Source: Alteromonas sp. KUL42 (GTDB taxonomy: Bacteria; Pseudomonadota; Gammaproteobacteria; Enterobacterales; Alteromonadaceae). From it: 64,000 nt of DNA. Below are positions 38,321 through 46,763 of this stretch, piece by piece (position 1 is the first letter of the stretch; every line of letters starts with the position of its first letter). The translations under genes and the position numbers were made by a program. The notes beneath the pieces are model-generated. The model saw only the letters and a list, made by a program, of their open reading frames with translations, made no database searches and was not told where the DNA came from. The stretch lies in the NCBI RefSeq assembly GCF_006538325.1, contig NZ_BJKK01000003.1, positions 1 through 64,000 of the forward strand. Reading direction: 5' to 3'.

Positions 38321-39343
38321 ATGGTTGCAACGCGTTACGTTTCTTTAAGACAAACTTTCAAGAAAACAAGAACAAAGCCTCGTAACAGCAAGCCGATTTA
38401 CCTAGTGTTTTTTACGTTGTGTGTATCGGTTTTAACAGGTTGTGAATCCACATCAAATAGCCGCTATTCACAACATGTCGATTCGGCACCTCGCCATGTT
38501 GCCAAAACACCAAATACAGCAGATGCTGTACCTAAATTCGAACCTTATCGCATGTTTAATAGCCGCCCCTATACTGTGCTAGGCAAACACTATAAACCGA
38601 TGACGTCAGGCAAAGGCTATCACCAAATTGGCCACGCCAGCTGGTACGGTCAAAAATTTCACGGGCATTTAACGTCTAATGGTGAAACCTACAACATGTT
38701 TGCCATGAGCGCAGCTCACAAAACGCTGCCACTACCCTCCTATGTTCGCGTAACTAACCTCGACAACAACAAGCAAGCCATTGTTAGAGTGAATGACAGG
38801 GGCCCCTTTCACGATGATCGCATTATCGATTTATCTTATGCGGCAGCGGTAAAACTGGGTTACCACAACAAAGGGACTGCACGGGTAAAACTTGAAGTGA
38901 TCCATTTTGATGAAAATAACAATGTTACTGTGGGCAATGGACAAACCGTAACTTACGATGAGTATATAGGTATTACAAGTACGGCCCCTGATACACTGAT
39001 GGCGTCTACCTCAAGCACAACCTCAAGCACAAATGCTTCATTAATAGAAAGCGACTCAGCGGCTCTTACAAACAGTGTTCAGGGCAATGATGCTGAAACA
39101 AAAACTGAAACTCCACCTGGCACTTACATTCAGGTCGCTGCGCTTTCTGATGGACAAAAAGCAAAGTCCATTTCAAATGTACTCTCCGCGCTCTATCAAA
39201 TACCAGCTCACCTTCCCGTTTCAAACAATATCTACAAACTTCAACTTGGTCCGATTTTCGAAGATGCTGTGGTCTCTGAAGTACTAGAGCAATTAAAACA
39301 AAACGGTTATCCCAACGCCTACGCAATTACTCAAACATTGTAA
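38321..39343 (+). CDS. rlpA: Septal ring lytic transglycosylase RlpA
   Basis: A 340-residue lipoprotein. The signal sequence ends near LTGC (cysteine about 41) after an unusually long basic N-terminus. A double-psi beta-barrel domain (about 105-195) has GHASWYGQKFHG and RVNDRGPFHDDRIIDLS with the catalytic aspartate. A serine- and threonine-rich linker (about 225-260) contains a 12-base tandem duplication, and a SPOR domain (about 265-340) binds denuded glycan. The ATG at 38321 is preceded by AGGTGAT. It overlaps no other gene. Confidence 0.93.
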   Translation: MVATRYVSLRQTFKKTRTKPRNSKPIYLVFFTLCVSVLTGCESTSNSRYSQHVDSAPRHVAKTPNTADAVPKFEPYRMFNSRPYTVLGKHYKPMTSGKGYHQIGHASWYGQKFHGHLTSNGETYNMFAMSAAHKTLPLPSYVRVTNLDNNKQAIVRVNDRGPFHDDRIIDLSYAAAVKLGYHNKGTARVKLEVIHFDENNNVTVGNGQTVTYDEYIGITSTAPDTLMASTSSTTSSTNASLIESDSAALTNSVQGNDAETKTETPPGTYIQVAALSDGQKAKSISNVLSALYQIPAHLPVSNNIYKLQLGPIFEDAVVSEVLEQLKQNGYPNAYAITQTL

Positions 39344-39680
39344 TAACATTGGGTAATCTAATTAGCTTAACTTCAGCGTGCTGGAAGTCACTGGACATAT
39401 ATTAGTCAACAATGTGGCCACAATGTGTCATTTGTCAGGCAATATCACGGTTTCTTCGATGAATAGCTACAAAGCCCTAAACTTTTTTGATAAAACCTAG
39501 TCTTATTGTCATCCTTTCGATAGGATCGACTCATAGTTGTGCAACGCGTTTGCCAATTTGTTACTACAAAAGCTAAATTGGGGAGCTCTACAACGCCTTG
39601 TCTTTGCTAATAATTAGCAAATCGTCTTGTAGAGTAAGCTTTAAACTCACACGGATAAAACGGTTAAAGAAATAAAAACC
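39344..39680. other. 337-bp gap with a structured dacA leader
   Basis: No gene is supported. Positions 39586-39634 fold into a long hairpin: CTCTACA pairs with TGTAGAG at the base, and TTTGCTA pairs with TAGCAAA at the tip. It lies about 50 bases upstream of the dacA start and would be in its mRNA leader. The remainder shows nothing recognisable. Confidence 0.5.
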
Positions 39681-40864
39681 ATGCTTAGAACAACTCAACG
39701 CGCTAACCCGTCATTTTTGTCATTTGTCTTTTTAACATTGGTTGCCTTATTACAAGTCGCCAACGCGGCTGTTATCGCACCGCCTGCACCAACGGTTGCA
39801 GCAGAAGGCTTTCTATTAACCGACTTTGAAACTGGCCATATCATTGCTTCAAAGAATGAAGATATGCAACTTGCCCCTGCAAGCTTAACCAAAATAATGA
39901 CCATTTATGTTATCGGTAAAGAGTTACAGGCAGGTAATATCAGCCTAGATGACGTTGTGACGATTTCAGAAAACGCGTGGGCAAAGAAATTTCCTGACTC
40001 TTCAAAAATGTTTATCGAAGTGGGTACACAGGTTTCAGTGCGTGACTTACTTCGTGGTATTGTTGTTCAATCAGGTAACGATGCATGTGTGGCTATGGCT
40101 GAGCACGTAGCGGGTTCTGAATCAGCGTTCGCCAGTATGATGAATGCGCACTCAGCAGCGTTGGGTATGACAGGTTCTCACTGGGTAAACGCCCATGGTC
40201 TTCACGACCCAGACCATTACACTACCCCAAGAGACATGGCGACATTGTCACGCGCTCTGATTGCTGAAACCCCTGATATGTATAAAATTTATAGCGAAAA
40301 GGAATTCACATACAACGGAATTAAGCAATATAACCGCAACAGTTTATTGTGGGACAAAAGCCTAAATGTTGATGGCATTAAGACTGGGCATACGTCTGAT
40401 GCTGGCTACAGCCTAATAACTTCAGCGGAACAAGGCGGTATGCGCCTTATCTCTGTAGTAATGGGTACAGATAGTGAACGAGCACGTAAAGTAGAAAACA
40501 AAAACTATTAAAGTACGGCTTCCGTTTCTATGAAACACTGACGCCTTATGAAGCAGGTCACAGCTTCGTTGCACATCGCATTTATATGGGTGATAGAGAA
40601 ACGGTAGACCTTGGAATTAATCAATCTACCCCCATTACTATTCCCCGTGGCCAAGCCGCAAATCTTGAAGCGAATTTTGAACTTGATCAAAAATTAGAAG
40701 CCCCACTGGCGAAAGGCCAAGTGGTAGGTAAGCTATACCTTCAACTTGACGGTGAAGACGTGGCAAGTTACCCGTTAGTCACCCTTCAGGAAGTTAAAGA
40801 AGGCAGCTTCTTTAACCGCATGAAAGATTACATCATGCTTCAGTTAGGGTTTGACGATGAGTAG
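39681..40864 (+). pseudogene. dacA: D-alanyl-D-alanine carboxypeptidase (PBP5-like), frameshifted
   Basis: A class C low-molecular-weight penicillin-binding protein that trims peptidoglycan pentapeptides. A signal peptide (about 1-30), SLTK near 69, SGND near 131 and KTG near 234 define the active site. The first frame stops at 40509 after 276 residues. The second frame (LLKYGFRFYETLTPYEAG onward) gives the beta-rich C-terminal domain and membrane anchor to 40864. One missing A in the run at 40500-40504 explains the break. Restored length is about 394, close to E. coli DacA. Confidence 0.9.
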
Positions 40865-40903
40865 CGACGTATAAATTAATACGTCAAAAACCTAGTTGTG
40901 AAG

Positions 40904-40937
40904 CGGCCAGATTTGTTACAATCTGGCCGTTTTTTAT
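40904..40937 (+). terminator. Terminator of dacA
   Basis: CGGCCAGATT and AATCTGGCCG form a 10-bp stem with a 6-base loop, followed by a run of six Ts. It lies 40 bases after the dacA stop. Confidence 0.9.
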
Positions 40938-40965
40938 ATGAGATTTATTGTACCAAGGATTTCGC

Positions 40966-41229
40966 ATGGATACCCGTTTTGACGAACTTCTAGATTTTCC
41001 AACTAATCAAACATTTAAAGTAATGGGTGTTGCCCACGAAGACCTTCCAACCCAAGTTGTTAGTTGTCTTCAACAGCATGCTCCTGGTGATTACACACCT
41101 AACATCAAGCCAAGCAGTAAAGGAAGTTACCATTCTGTTTCTATCAGTGTTCGCGTTACTAGCAAAGAACACATGGAAACAATATACACTGAATTGGCAA
41201 AGCTCGAACTAGTTAGGGTTGTACTGTAA
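40966..41229 (+). CDS. ybeD: DUF493/YbeD family protein
   Basis: An 87-residue cytoplasmic protein of the DUF493 family with a ferredoxin-like fold. Landmarks are [14 protein letters not shown] near the start and [23 protein letters not shown] in the second half. The ATG at 40966 with AAGGA upstream gives exactly the E. coli YbeD length; an in-frame extension to 40948 is less likely. The function is unproven, though it consistently precedes lipB, here with the stop codon directly adjacent to the lipB start. Confidence 0.9.
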   Translation: MDTRFDELLDFPTNQTFKVMGVAHEDLPTQVVSCLQQHAPGDYTPNIKPSSKGSYHSVSISVRVTSKEHMETIYTELAKLELVRVVL

Positions 41230-41901
41230 GTGACTGAGACGTCCACAAGAGCGCGCCCCTCACCTGTTGTCATACGCCAGCTTGGTCGCCAACCTTACGA
41301 ACCTATCTTTGAAGCAATGAAGCAATTTACAGATGCCAGAGATGAGCACACGCCTGACGAGATATGGTTGGTAGAACACGATGCTGTTTTCACCCAAGGG
41401 CAAGCAGGAAAGGCGGAACATATTCTCATGCCAGGGGATATCCCCGTGGTACAGGTAGACCGTGGAGGTCAAGTTACCTACCATGGTCCGGGCCAACAAG
41501 TCATTTATTTGATGTTGAACATCAAGCGCAGAAAATTGGGTGTACGCCATTTGGTCACCGCCATGGAAGAAGCAGTGGTTGGACTACTTGCCAAATACAA
41601 TGTAAAAGCTTACCCAAAGCCCGATGCGCCTGGGGTCTATGTGGATGAAAAGAAAGTTTGTTCGCTGGGATTACGTATTCGTAATGGTTGTTCATTTCAT
41701 GGTCTTGCGTTAAATGTTAACATGGACCTATCGCCGTTTCAGCGTATAAACCCTTGCGGTTATGCTGGTATGGAAATGATAGATACAGCCCGCCTAAACG
41801 GCCCAACGTCGCTAGATATTGCTGGTAGTGAGCTTACTTCGCTACTACTAGAAGCGCTTTCCATTACGGAAACAACATATAAAGAAGGTTTTGATGAGTA
41901 A
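41230..41901 (+). CDS. lipB: Octanoyl-ACP:protein octanoyltransferase
   Basis: The 223-residue enzyme transfers octanoyl groups from acyl carrier protein to lipoyl domains. The signature [20 protein letters not shown] lies near residues 76-95, the catalytic cysteine is in NPCGYAGME near 176, and the lysine in [10 protein letters not shown] near 138. Start is a GTG adjacent to the ybeD stop. It ends overlapping the lipA start (ATGAGTAA), so lipB-lipA translation is coupled. Confidence 0.96.
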   Translation: MTETSTRARPSPVVIRQLGRQPYEPIFEAMKQFTDARDEHTPDEIWLVEHDAVFTQGQAGKAEHILMPGDIPVVQVDRGGQVTYHGPGQQVIYLMLNIKRRKLGVRHLVTAMEEAVVGLLAKYNVKAYPKPDAPGVYVDEKKVCSLGLRIRNGCSFHGLALNVNMDLSPFQRINPCGYAGMEMIDTARLNGPTSLDIAGSELTSLLLEALSITETTYKEGFDE

Positions 41902-42856
41902 CGCACGACCTCAAGCGGGGGTAAAACTCCGTGATGACGAAAAAGTAAAACACATTCCCGTAACCATTATTCCTACTGAAAAGGAAGAGATGCTACGCAA
42001 GCCGGAATGGATAAAGATTAAACTTCCTCGTTCTACTGAAAAAATTGATCACATTAAGCAGACACTTCGCAAGAATAAACTTCACTCTGTATGTGAAGAA
42101 GCAAGCTGTCCTAACCTAGCTGAATGTTTCAATCACGGTACTGCTACGTTTATGATTTTGGGGGACATTTGTACACGTCGTTGCCCGTTTTGCGATGTTG
42201 CACATGGCAAACCTCTTCCACCAAGTGCAGAAGAGCCAGAAAAGTTAGCCAAAACCATTGCTGAAATGAACTTGCGTTACGTGGTTATTACTTCAGTAGA
42301 CCGTGATGATCTTCGCGACGGCGGTGCACAACACTTTGTTGACTGTATTAATGCAATTCGCGAGCACAGCCCCTCTACGACAATTGAAGTACTAGTACCG
42401 GATTTCCGCGGTCGTATGGACCGTGCTTTAGAAATCTTCAAAAACGGCGTTCCAGACGTATTTAATCACAACCTAGAAACTATTCCTCGCTTATATCGCG
42501 AGTGTCGCCCTGGTGCTAACTATCAATGGTCCCTCGATCTTCTGAAGAAGTTCAAAGCACAACACCCTGACATTATGACTAAATCTGGACTAATGATGGG
42601 AATGGGTGAAGAAAACGAAGAAATTGAAGGCGTATTACGCGACTTACGTGCTCACGATGTAGATATGCTTACGTTAGGCCAGTATTTACAACCTAGCCGT
42701 CACCACTATCCAGTGAAACGCTACGTGCACCCTAAAGAGTTTGATGCACTAGGTGTTTATGCGAAAGAAATTGGCTTCACGCACGCAGCGTGTGGACCAA
42801 TGGTACGCTCTAGTTACCATGCTGACCAACAAGCAGCGGGTAAAGAAGTAAAATAA
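41894..42856 (+). CDS. lipA: Lipoyl synthase
   Basis: The 320-residue radical SAM enzyme inserts two sulfurs into octanoyl-lipoyl domains. The auxiliary cluster cysteines are in [12 protein letters not shown] near 75-85 and the radical SAM cluster is CTRRCPFC near 97-104. The C-terminal RSSYHAD near 305 includes the conserved serine. I chose the ATG at 41894 because it overlaps the lipB stop; an upstream TTG is less likely. A clear terminator follows. Confidence 0.97.
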   Translation: MSNARPQAGVKLRDDEKVKHIPVTIIPTEKEEMLRKPEWIKIKLPRSTEKIDHIKQTLRKNKLHSVCEEASCPNLAECFNHGTATFMILGDICTRRCPFCDVAHGKPLPPSAEEPEKLAKTIAEMNLRYVVITSVDRDDLRDGGAQHFVDCINAIREHSPSTTIEVLVPDFRGRMDRALEIFKNGVPDVFNHNLETIPRLYRECRPGANYQWSLDLLKKFKAQHPDIMTKSGLMMGMGEENEEIEGVLRDLRAHDVDMLTLGQYLQPSRHHYPVKRYVHPKEFDALGVYAKEIGFTHAACGPMVRSSYHADQQAAGKEVK

Positions 42857-42899
42857 GCCTGTTTCACATTAGCGCTGTAATAAGCGCATTATTAGTTTT

Positions 42900-42925
42900 A
42901 AGCGGTGGTATACACCGCTTTTTTG
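42900..42925 (+). terminator. Terminator of lipA
   Basis: AAGCGGTG and CACCGCTT form an 8-bp stem with a 5-base loop, then a T run. It lies about 44 bases after the stop and ends the lipB-lipA unit. Confidence 0.85.
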
Positions 42926-43051
42926 TATGAGCTAGCTACCAATATACCTTTTTTAGTTTTAAGTTTTTCACGCCTTGTCAGTGACAAAACATCAAGTGTT
43001 GTTAGAATGCCGTTCAATTTAACGATTTCCAGTTTGATGTAAGGTTTTTCA

Positions 43052-44059
43052 ATGCGTAAACATATCTATATTGCTTATACTGGCGGAACCATCGGTATGA
43101 AGCCATCAGACCAAGGCTATGTGCCTGCAGCGGGATTTTTATCAGATACATTGAAGAACATGCCTGAATTCCATCGCGCTGAGATGCCGTTGTTTACCTT
43201 GCATGAATATGACAATCTTATAGATTCATCAGACATGAACCCTTCTGATTGGCAGCGTATCGCTGATGATATTGCAAATAACTATGATGCATACGATGGC
43301 TTCATTATATTACATGGCACCGACACCATGGCGTATACCGCCTCGGCCCTTAGCTTCATGTTGGAAGATTTATCCAAACCCGTTATCGTGACCGGCTCAC
43401 AAATCCCCCTTGCAGAATTGCGCTCTGACGGCCAAGTTAATCTACTTAATGCCCTGTATGTGGCGGCTAATTACCCGATAGCTGAAGTTGGCTTGTTCTT
43501 TAACAATAGACTTCTTAGAGGAAATCGTTCTAGAAAGGTCGATGCCGATGGTTTTAGTGCTTTCGATTCACCCAATTTCCCTCCGCTACTAGAAGCCGGC
43601 ATCAACATTCGCGTAAAAGCGGGGAAATTAGCAATAACATCAAGCAATACCCTGACAGTATCAAATGTAAAAGCCCAACCAATTGGAATGGTTAGTCTAT
43701 ATCCAGGTATTGCGCCCGAAGTTATAAAGAATACGCTGCAACAACCGGTCAATGCATTGATCTTATTAAGCTATGGTGTGGGTAATGCACCGCAAAACCC
43801 AGAGCTCATTGCCCAATTGAAATATGCTAAAGCCCGTGAAATTCCTGTTCTAAACTGTACGCAGTGCATGCGAGGACGAGTTAACATGGGCGGTTACGCA
43901 ACTGGACATGGTTTACAAGCTGTGGGCGTACTTTCAGGCAGTGACATGACACCGGAGGCTGCATTAGCAAAACTTCATTATTTACTAAGCAAAGACCTCT
44001 CGTTTGAGGAAATTAGCAAACAACTAACGCAAAACTTACGTGGCGAACTCAGCGAATAA
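43052..44059 (+). CDS. ansA: Type I (cytoplasmic) asparaginase
   Basis: The 335-residue enzyme hydrolyses asparagine to aspartate and ammonia. The first catalytic threonine is in YTGGTIGMKPS near residue 12, the second in GTDTMAYTAS near 92, and a lysine lies in the RGNRSRK region near 160. No signal peptide is present, consistent with the type I cytoplasmic form. Length matches E. coli AnsA (338). The next gene begins 12 bases after the stop. Confidence 0.94.
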   Translation: MRKHIYIAYTGGTIGMKPSDQGYVPAAGFLSDTLKNMPEFHRAEMPLFTLHEYDNLIDSSDMNPSDWQRIADDIANNYDAYDGFIILHGTDTMAYTASALSFMLEDLSKPVIVTGSQIPLAELRSDGQVNLLNALYVAANYPIAEVGLFFNNRLLRGNRSRKVDADGFSAFDSPNFPPLLEAGINIRVKAGKLAITSSNTLTVSNVKAQPIGMVSLYPGIAPEVIKNTLQQPVNALILLSYGVGNAPQNPELIAQLKYAKAREIPVLNCTQCMRGRVNMGGYATGHGLQAVGVLSGSDMTPEAALAKLHYLLSKDLSFEEISKQLTQNLRGELSE

Positions 44060-44071
44060 AAGGTAACAACC

Positions 44072-44911
44072 GTGACAACAACCTACACAGGCACTTTGCG
44101 CAAAATGCGCACCCGAGCTGATGAAAACAATACCGTGCATTATACGCTTCCCATTGGTGACGATCTTGTTGATATCAATGCATTAATTGGCCGTGAAGTT
44201 ACCCTCTCCTATCAAGGCGAAATCAACTGTGTTCATTGCGACAGAAAAACAAAGAAAAGCTTTAACCAAGGCTATTGTTATCCATGCCTAATTTCGCTAG
44301 CGCAATGCGACAGTTGCATAATTAAACCTGAAAAGTGCCACTATCACGAAGGTACATGTCGTGAGCCACAATGGGGCGAAGAACACTGTTTTAATGAGCA
44401 TTTCGTCTATCTGGCGAATACAGGTACGGTCAAAGTTGGTATTACTCGCCAAATTTCTGAAGGTGTTTCCACACGTTGGATGGATCAAGGTGCAACACAG
44501 GCTACGGTCATGTTACGTGTGCCCGACAGACTGACCAGTGGTCTGGTTGAAACACTGTGTAAAGATCATATTGCTGATAAAACAAATTGGCGAACTATGC
44601 TTAAAGGAAAGCCAGACGAGGTAGATTTAACGCAAGTCAAATCCGAGTTGATGGAAAAAATCAGCGCCGAATTAGATGCGTTAAAGCAAGAAAAAGGCTT
44701 GCAAGCGGTCAGTGAGGTAACGAGTACTACACACGACATTCATTACCCTGTTGAAGATTACCCGGTAAAGATTAAATCGCTTAATTTAGACAAAGACCCC
44801 ACCTTTACGGGTGTGTTAAAAGGCGTTAAAGGTCAATACTGGATGTTAGACGGCGATCGCGTTATCAATATCAGAAAATTTGCAGGTTATAAAGCAAGCC
44901 TTAGCGTTTAG
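44072..44911 (+). CDS. DUF2797 family zinc-ribbon protein
   Basis: A 279-residue cytoplasmic protein of the DUF2797 family. Residues about 50-90 contain CVHCDRKTKK, CYPC, CDSC and two more cysteines, a probable zinc-binding region. The centre, HFVYLANTGTVKVGITRQ near 110-127 followed by RWMDQGA, resembles a GIY-YIG nuclease-like fold, though the catalytic set is not evident. The C-terminal part is a small beta domain. Function is unknown. GTG start with AAAAGGTAAC upstream. It is probably co-transcribed with ansA. Confidence 0.8.
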   Translation: MTTTYTGTLRKMRTRADENNTVHYTLPIGDDLVDINALIGREVTLSYQGEINCVHCDRKTKKSFNQGYCYPCLISLAQCDSCIIKPEKCHYHEGTCREPQWGEEHCFNEHFVYLANTGTVKVGITRQISEGVSTRWMDQGATQATVMLRVPDRLTSGLVETLCKDHIADKTNWRTMLKGKPDEVDLTQVKSELMEKISAELDALKQEKGLQAVSEVTSTTHDIHYPVEDYPVKIKSLNLDKDPTFTGVLKGVKGQYWMLDGDRVINIRKFAGYKASLSV

Positions 44912-44956
44912 AGCTTGAAACTTGGTGCTTTGCGCTTGGAGTTAATAATTAAGAAT

Positions 44957-44988
44957 TTAGGGCTTAGTGCTTTTGACTAAGCCCTAAC
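44957..44988 (+). terminator. Hairpin after the DUF2797 gene
   Basis: TTAGGGCTTAGT and ACTAAGCCCTAA form a perfect 12-bp stem with a 7-base loop. No T run follows, so termination is not certain. It lies between the DUF2797 gene and the convergent nitroreductase gene. Confidence 0.55.
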
Positions 44989-45048
44989 AGTACAACCCAA
45001 GAATAGTGCCTTAGCTTGTGTAAACTTGGCTCGTGTAATTACAGACTG

Positions 45049-45600
45049 CTAATTCCAGAATGTAAAATAATCAGCGGAATTTCGCTGTGGCTTCGGTGCA
45101 GGTTCGAAGGCAGGCGTACCAAGGTATAAGAAACCAACTATCTCATCATCTTCCGTTAAATCTAAACCTTGCTTCACAATATCGCATTGCGCATAGCTAC
45201 CTGTTCGCCACATGCCATTAAAACCTTGGGCAACCGCTGCCATTTGCATCGCCATCACCCCACAACTAGCCGATGCAATTTGCTCAACACGCGGTACTTT
45301 TTCGTGCTCTACATATTTTGCCACTGCAACCACAACCATAGGGGCTCGATGTGGAAGTTTGACCGCGCGATCTATCTCTTGCTGAGACTTCCCATTTTCG
45401 ATAGCCGACTGCTCGTATAACGCGCCTAATTTATCAAGCCCTTTGCCTTGGCATACAATAAATTGCCATGGTGTTAAACACGCATGATCTGGCGCACGAA
45501 GCGCTGCCTGCATTATATTTTCCAGTACTTGATCACTCGGTGCAGGTGCACTCAGCCGAGGTTGAGAGCTTCTATTGAGAAGTAAATGTAATGCGTCCAC
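45049..45600 (-). CDS. YdjA-like nitroreductase
   Basis: A 183-residue FMN-dependent oxidoreductase of the small nitroreductase family. RSSQPRLSAPAPSD near residue 10 binds FMN phosphate, and ALRAPDHACLTPWQF near 34-48 and MQMAAVAQGFNGMWRTG near 125 are family landmarks. The GTG at 45598-45600, with GGAG upstream at good spacing, gives the same length as E. coli YdjA (183); the longer upstream frame is not needed. The physiological substrate is unknown. Confidence 0.88.
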   Translation of the reverse strand: MDALHLLLNRSSQPRLSAPAPSDQVLENIMQAALRAPDHACLTPWQFIVCQGKGLDKLGALYEQSAIENGKSQQEIDRAVKLPHRAPMVVVAVAKYVEHEKVPRVEQIASASCGVMAMQMAAVAQGFNGMWRTGSYAQCDIVKQGLDLTEDDEIVGFLYLGTPAFEPAPKPQRNSADYFTFWN

Positions 45601-45687
45601 GTGTGTTCTCCACTTTTTAACAGAGCACTTCGTACTAATGATCCAAAGTGCGCAAATTCCCATGTGGTAGATCCTACGACTGCCTCA

Positions 45688-45716
45688 AAAAAAAGACCAG
45701 AAAAATCCGGTCTTTG
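45688..45716 (-). terminator. Terminator of the DoxX gene
   Basis: On the minus strand AAAGACCGGA and TCTGGTCTTT pair around a T-rich loop and are followed by a run of eight Ts. It lies about 75 bases after the stop of the minus-strand gene ending at 45793. Confidence 0.85.
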
Positions 45717-45792
45717 TTATTTAAATATGCGTTGAGCGGTGTATGTCGCAGCGTTATCTTTTGCTAATTCAGCCTAGCGCTACTTTTTTCTT

Positions 45793-46395
45793 CTACTGGT
45801 TTGCTCTTTTGCTGACAAAGTAGTCGACACTCACGTAACGACCACCACCATAAAAGAATAGAACAAGTAGCATAACAAAATAGGTAGCCGCGAATTCAAT
45901 GCCATTATTTAGCACTACAAAGTTCCCACTGGACGTTAACCAATCGTAATGGCCATGCTCTTGCAATAGAGATTTCGCCGCCTGTAGCTTTTCAGGTGCA
46001 TCCATTACGCTTTCATTTAACAATAGAGTTCCATCAGCAAGCCATGATGATGCATCAGCAATCGCTAACCATCCATTTTCAGCATGTACACTCACCATCG
46101 CCACAACCATAGTTACCATCAACGGAATGCTCACTAAGCGGGTAAGTACCCCCAAAAGTAGGAAAACACCACCTATAAGTTCTGCTGCCGTGGCCAATAA
46201 GGCCATAACAAAAGGTAAAGGCAAGCCTAATCCATAGTCTTCGTTGCCAAACCAAGAAACAATATCTTCAAAATTTGACGCTTTGTTCCAACCTGCTTGA
46301 ACCATAACGGGTGCCAAATACAAACGCAAAAGTAACAATGGGAGGCCATCTGCGTGTCGCAGTTTTTTTATTATTTGTGTATAAAGGTTAACCAT
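45793..46395 (-). CDS. DoxX family membrane protein
   Basis: A 200-residue inner-membrane protein with four main hydrophobic segments, recognised as the DoxX family. Typical features are RLYLAPVMVQAGWNKASNF near 24-42 and LLATAAELIGGVFLLLGVLTRL near 65-87. A roughly 45-residue periplasmic loop (about 110-155) interrupts the last helices. DoxX proteins are tied to redox homeostasis or thiosulfate oxidation in some organisms, but the role here is not known. It has its own terminator. Confidence 0.85.
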   Translation of the reverse strand: MVNLYTQIIKKLRHADGLPLLLLRLYLAPVMVQAGWNKASNFEDIVSWFGNEDYGLGLPLPFVMALLATAAELIGGVFLLLGVLTRLVSIPLMVTMVVAMVSVHAENGWLAIADASSWLADGTLLLNESVMDAPEKLQAAKSLLQEHGHYDWLTSSGNFVVLNNGIEFAATYFVMLLVLFFYGGGRYVSVDYFVSKRANQ

Positions 46396-46443
46396 AGTTT
46401 TCAGGCTTATCTCGTGTGTTATCCATACTAAGAACGGAAGTTC

Positions 46444-46632
46444 ATGAAAAAAATTTCACCTAAACCTAAAAATACTTCACCTCTTTCAAGAATAATGGAA
46501 AAAGGCCACAACAAAACAGGCTACAAGACAACGTCAGGTAAGCTATTGATGCAGTTAAGCGAGAACGACCACAAACGCATAGCGCAACTAATCTCACTTT
46601 GGCTTAGTAAATCTGAAACTCATCGCCCTTAG
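46444..46632 (+). CDS. Small conserved-looking hypothetical protein
   Basis: A 62-residue basic protein, not recognised. The N-terminal half is lysine- and proline-rich (MKKISPKPKNTSPLS), and the C-terminal half forms a likely helix, ending in RIAQLISLWLSKSE. The sequence NDHKRIAQLISLWL resembles a short helical interaction segment. CGGAAG lies just upstream of the ATG. It sits between doxX (divergent) and sppA, 131 bases before the latter, and could be co-transcribed with it. Coding status is plausible, not proven. Confidence 0.5.
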   Translation: MKKISPKPKNTSPLSRIMEKGHNKTGYKTTSGKLLMQLSENDHKRIAQLISLWLSKSETHRP

Positions 46633-46763
46633 TAAGCGATTACAAAAAATTACAATTATATTAGCGATATTATGTGAATTAGGTAACATAATGAGTAGAA
46701 ATTGGGTGTATACATAACCTATGTCGTACTCTCATTAGTCGAATTCAAAAAAGGTAGTAATAT

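Noticed and set aside
38985-39060. Short tandem duplication in rlpA as a mobile or regulatory repeat
   Set aside because: It is a two-copy 12-base duplication inside the serine/threonine linker and keeps the frame, so it is ordinary low-complexity coding sequence.
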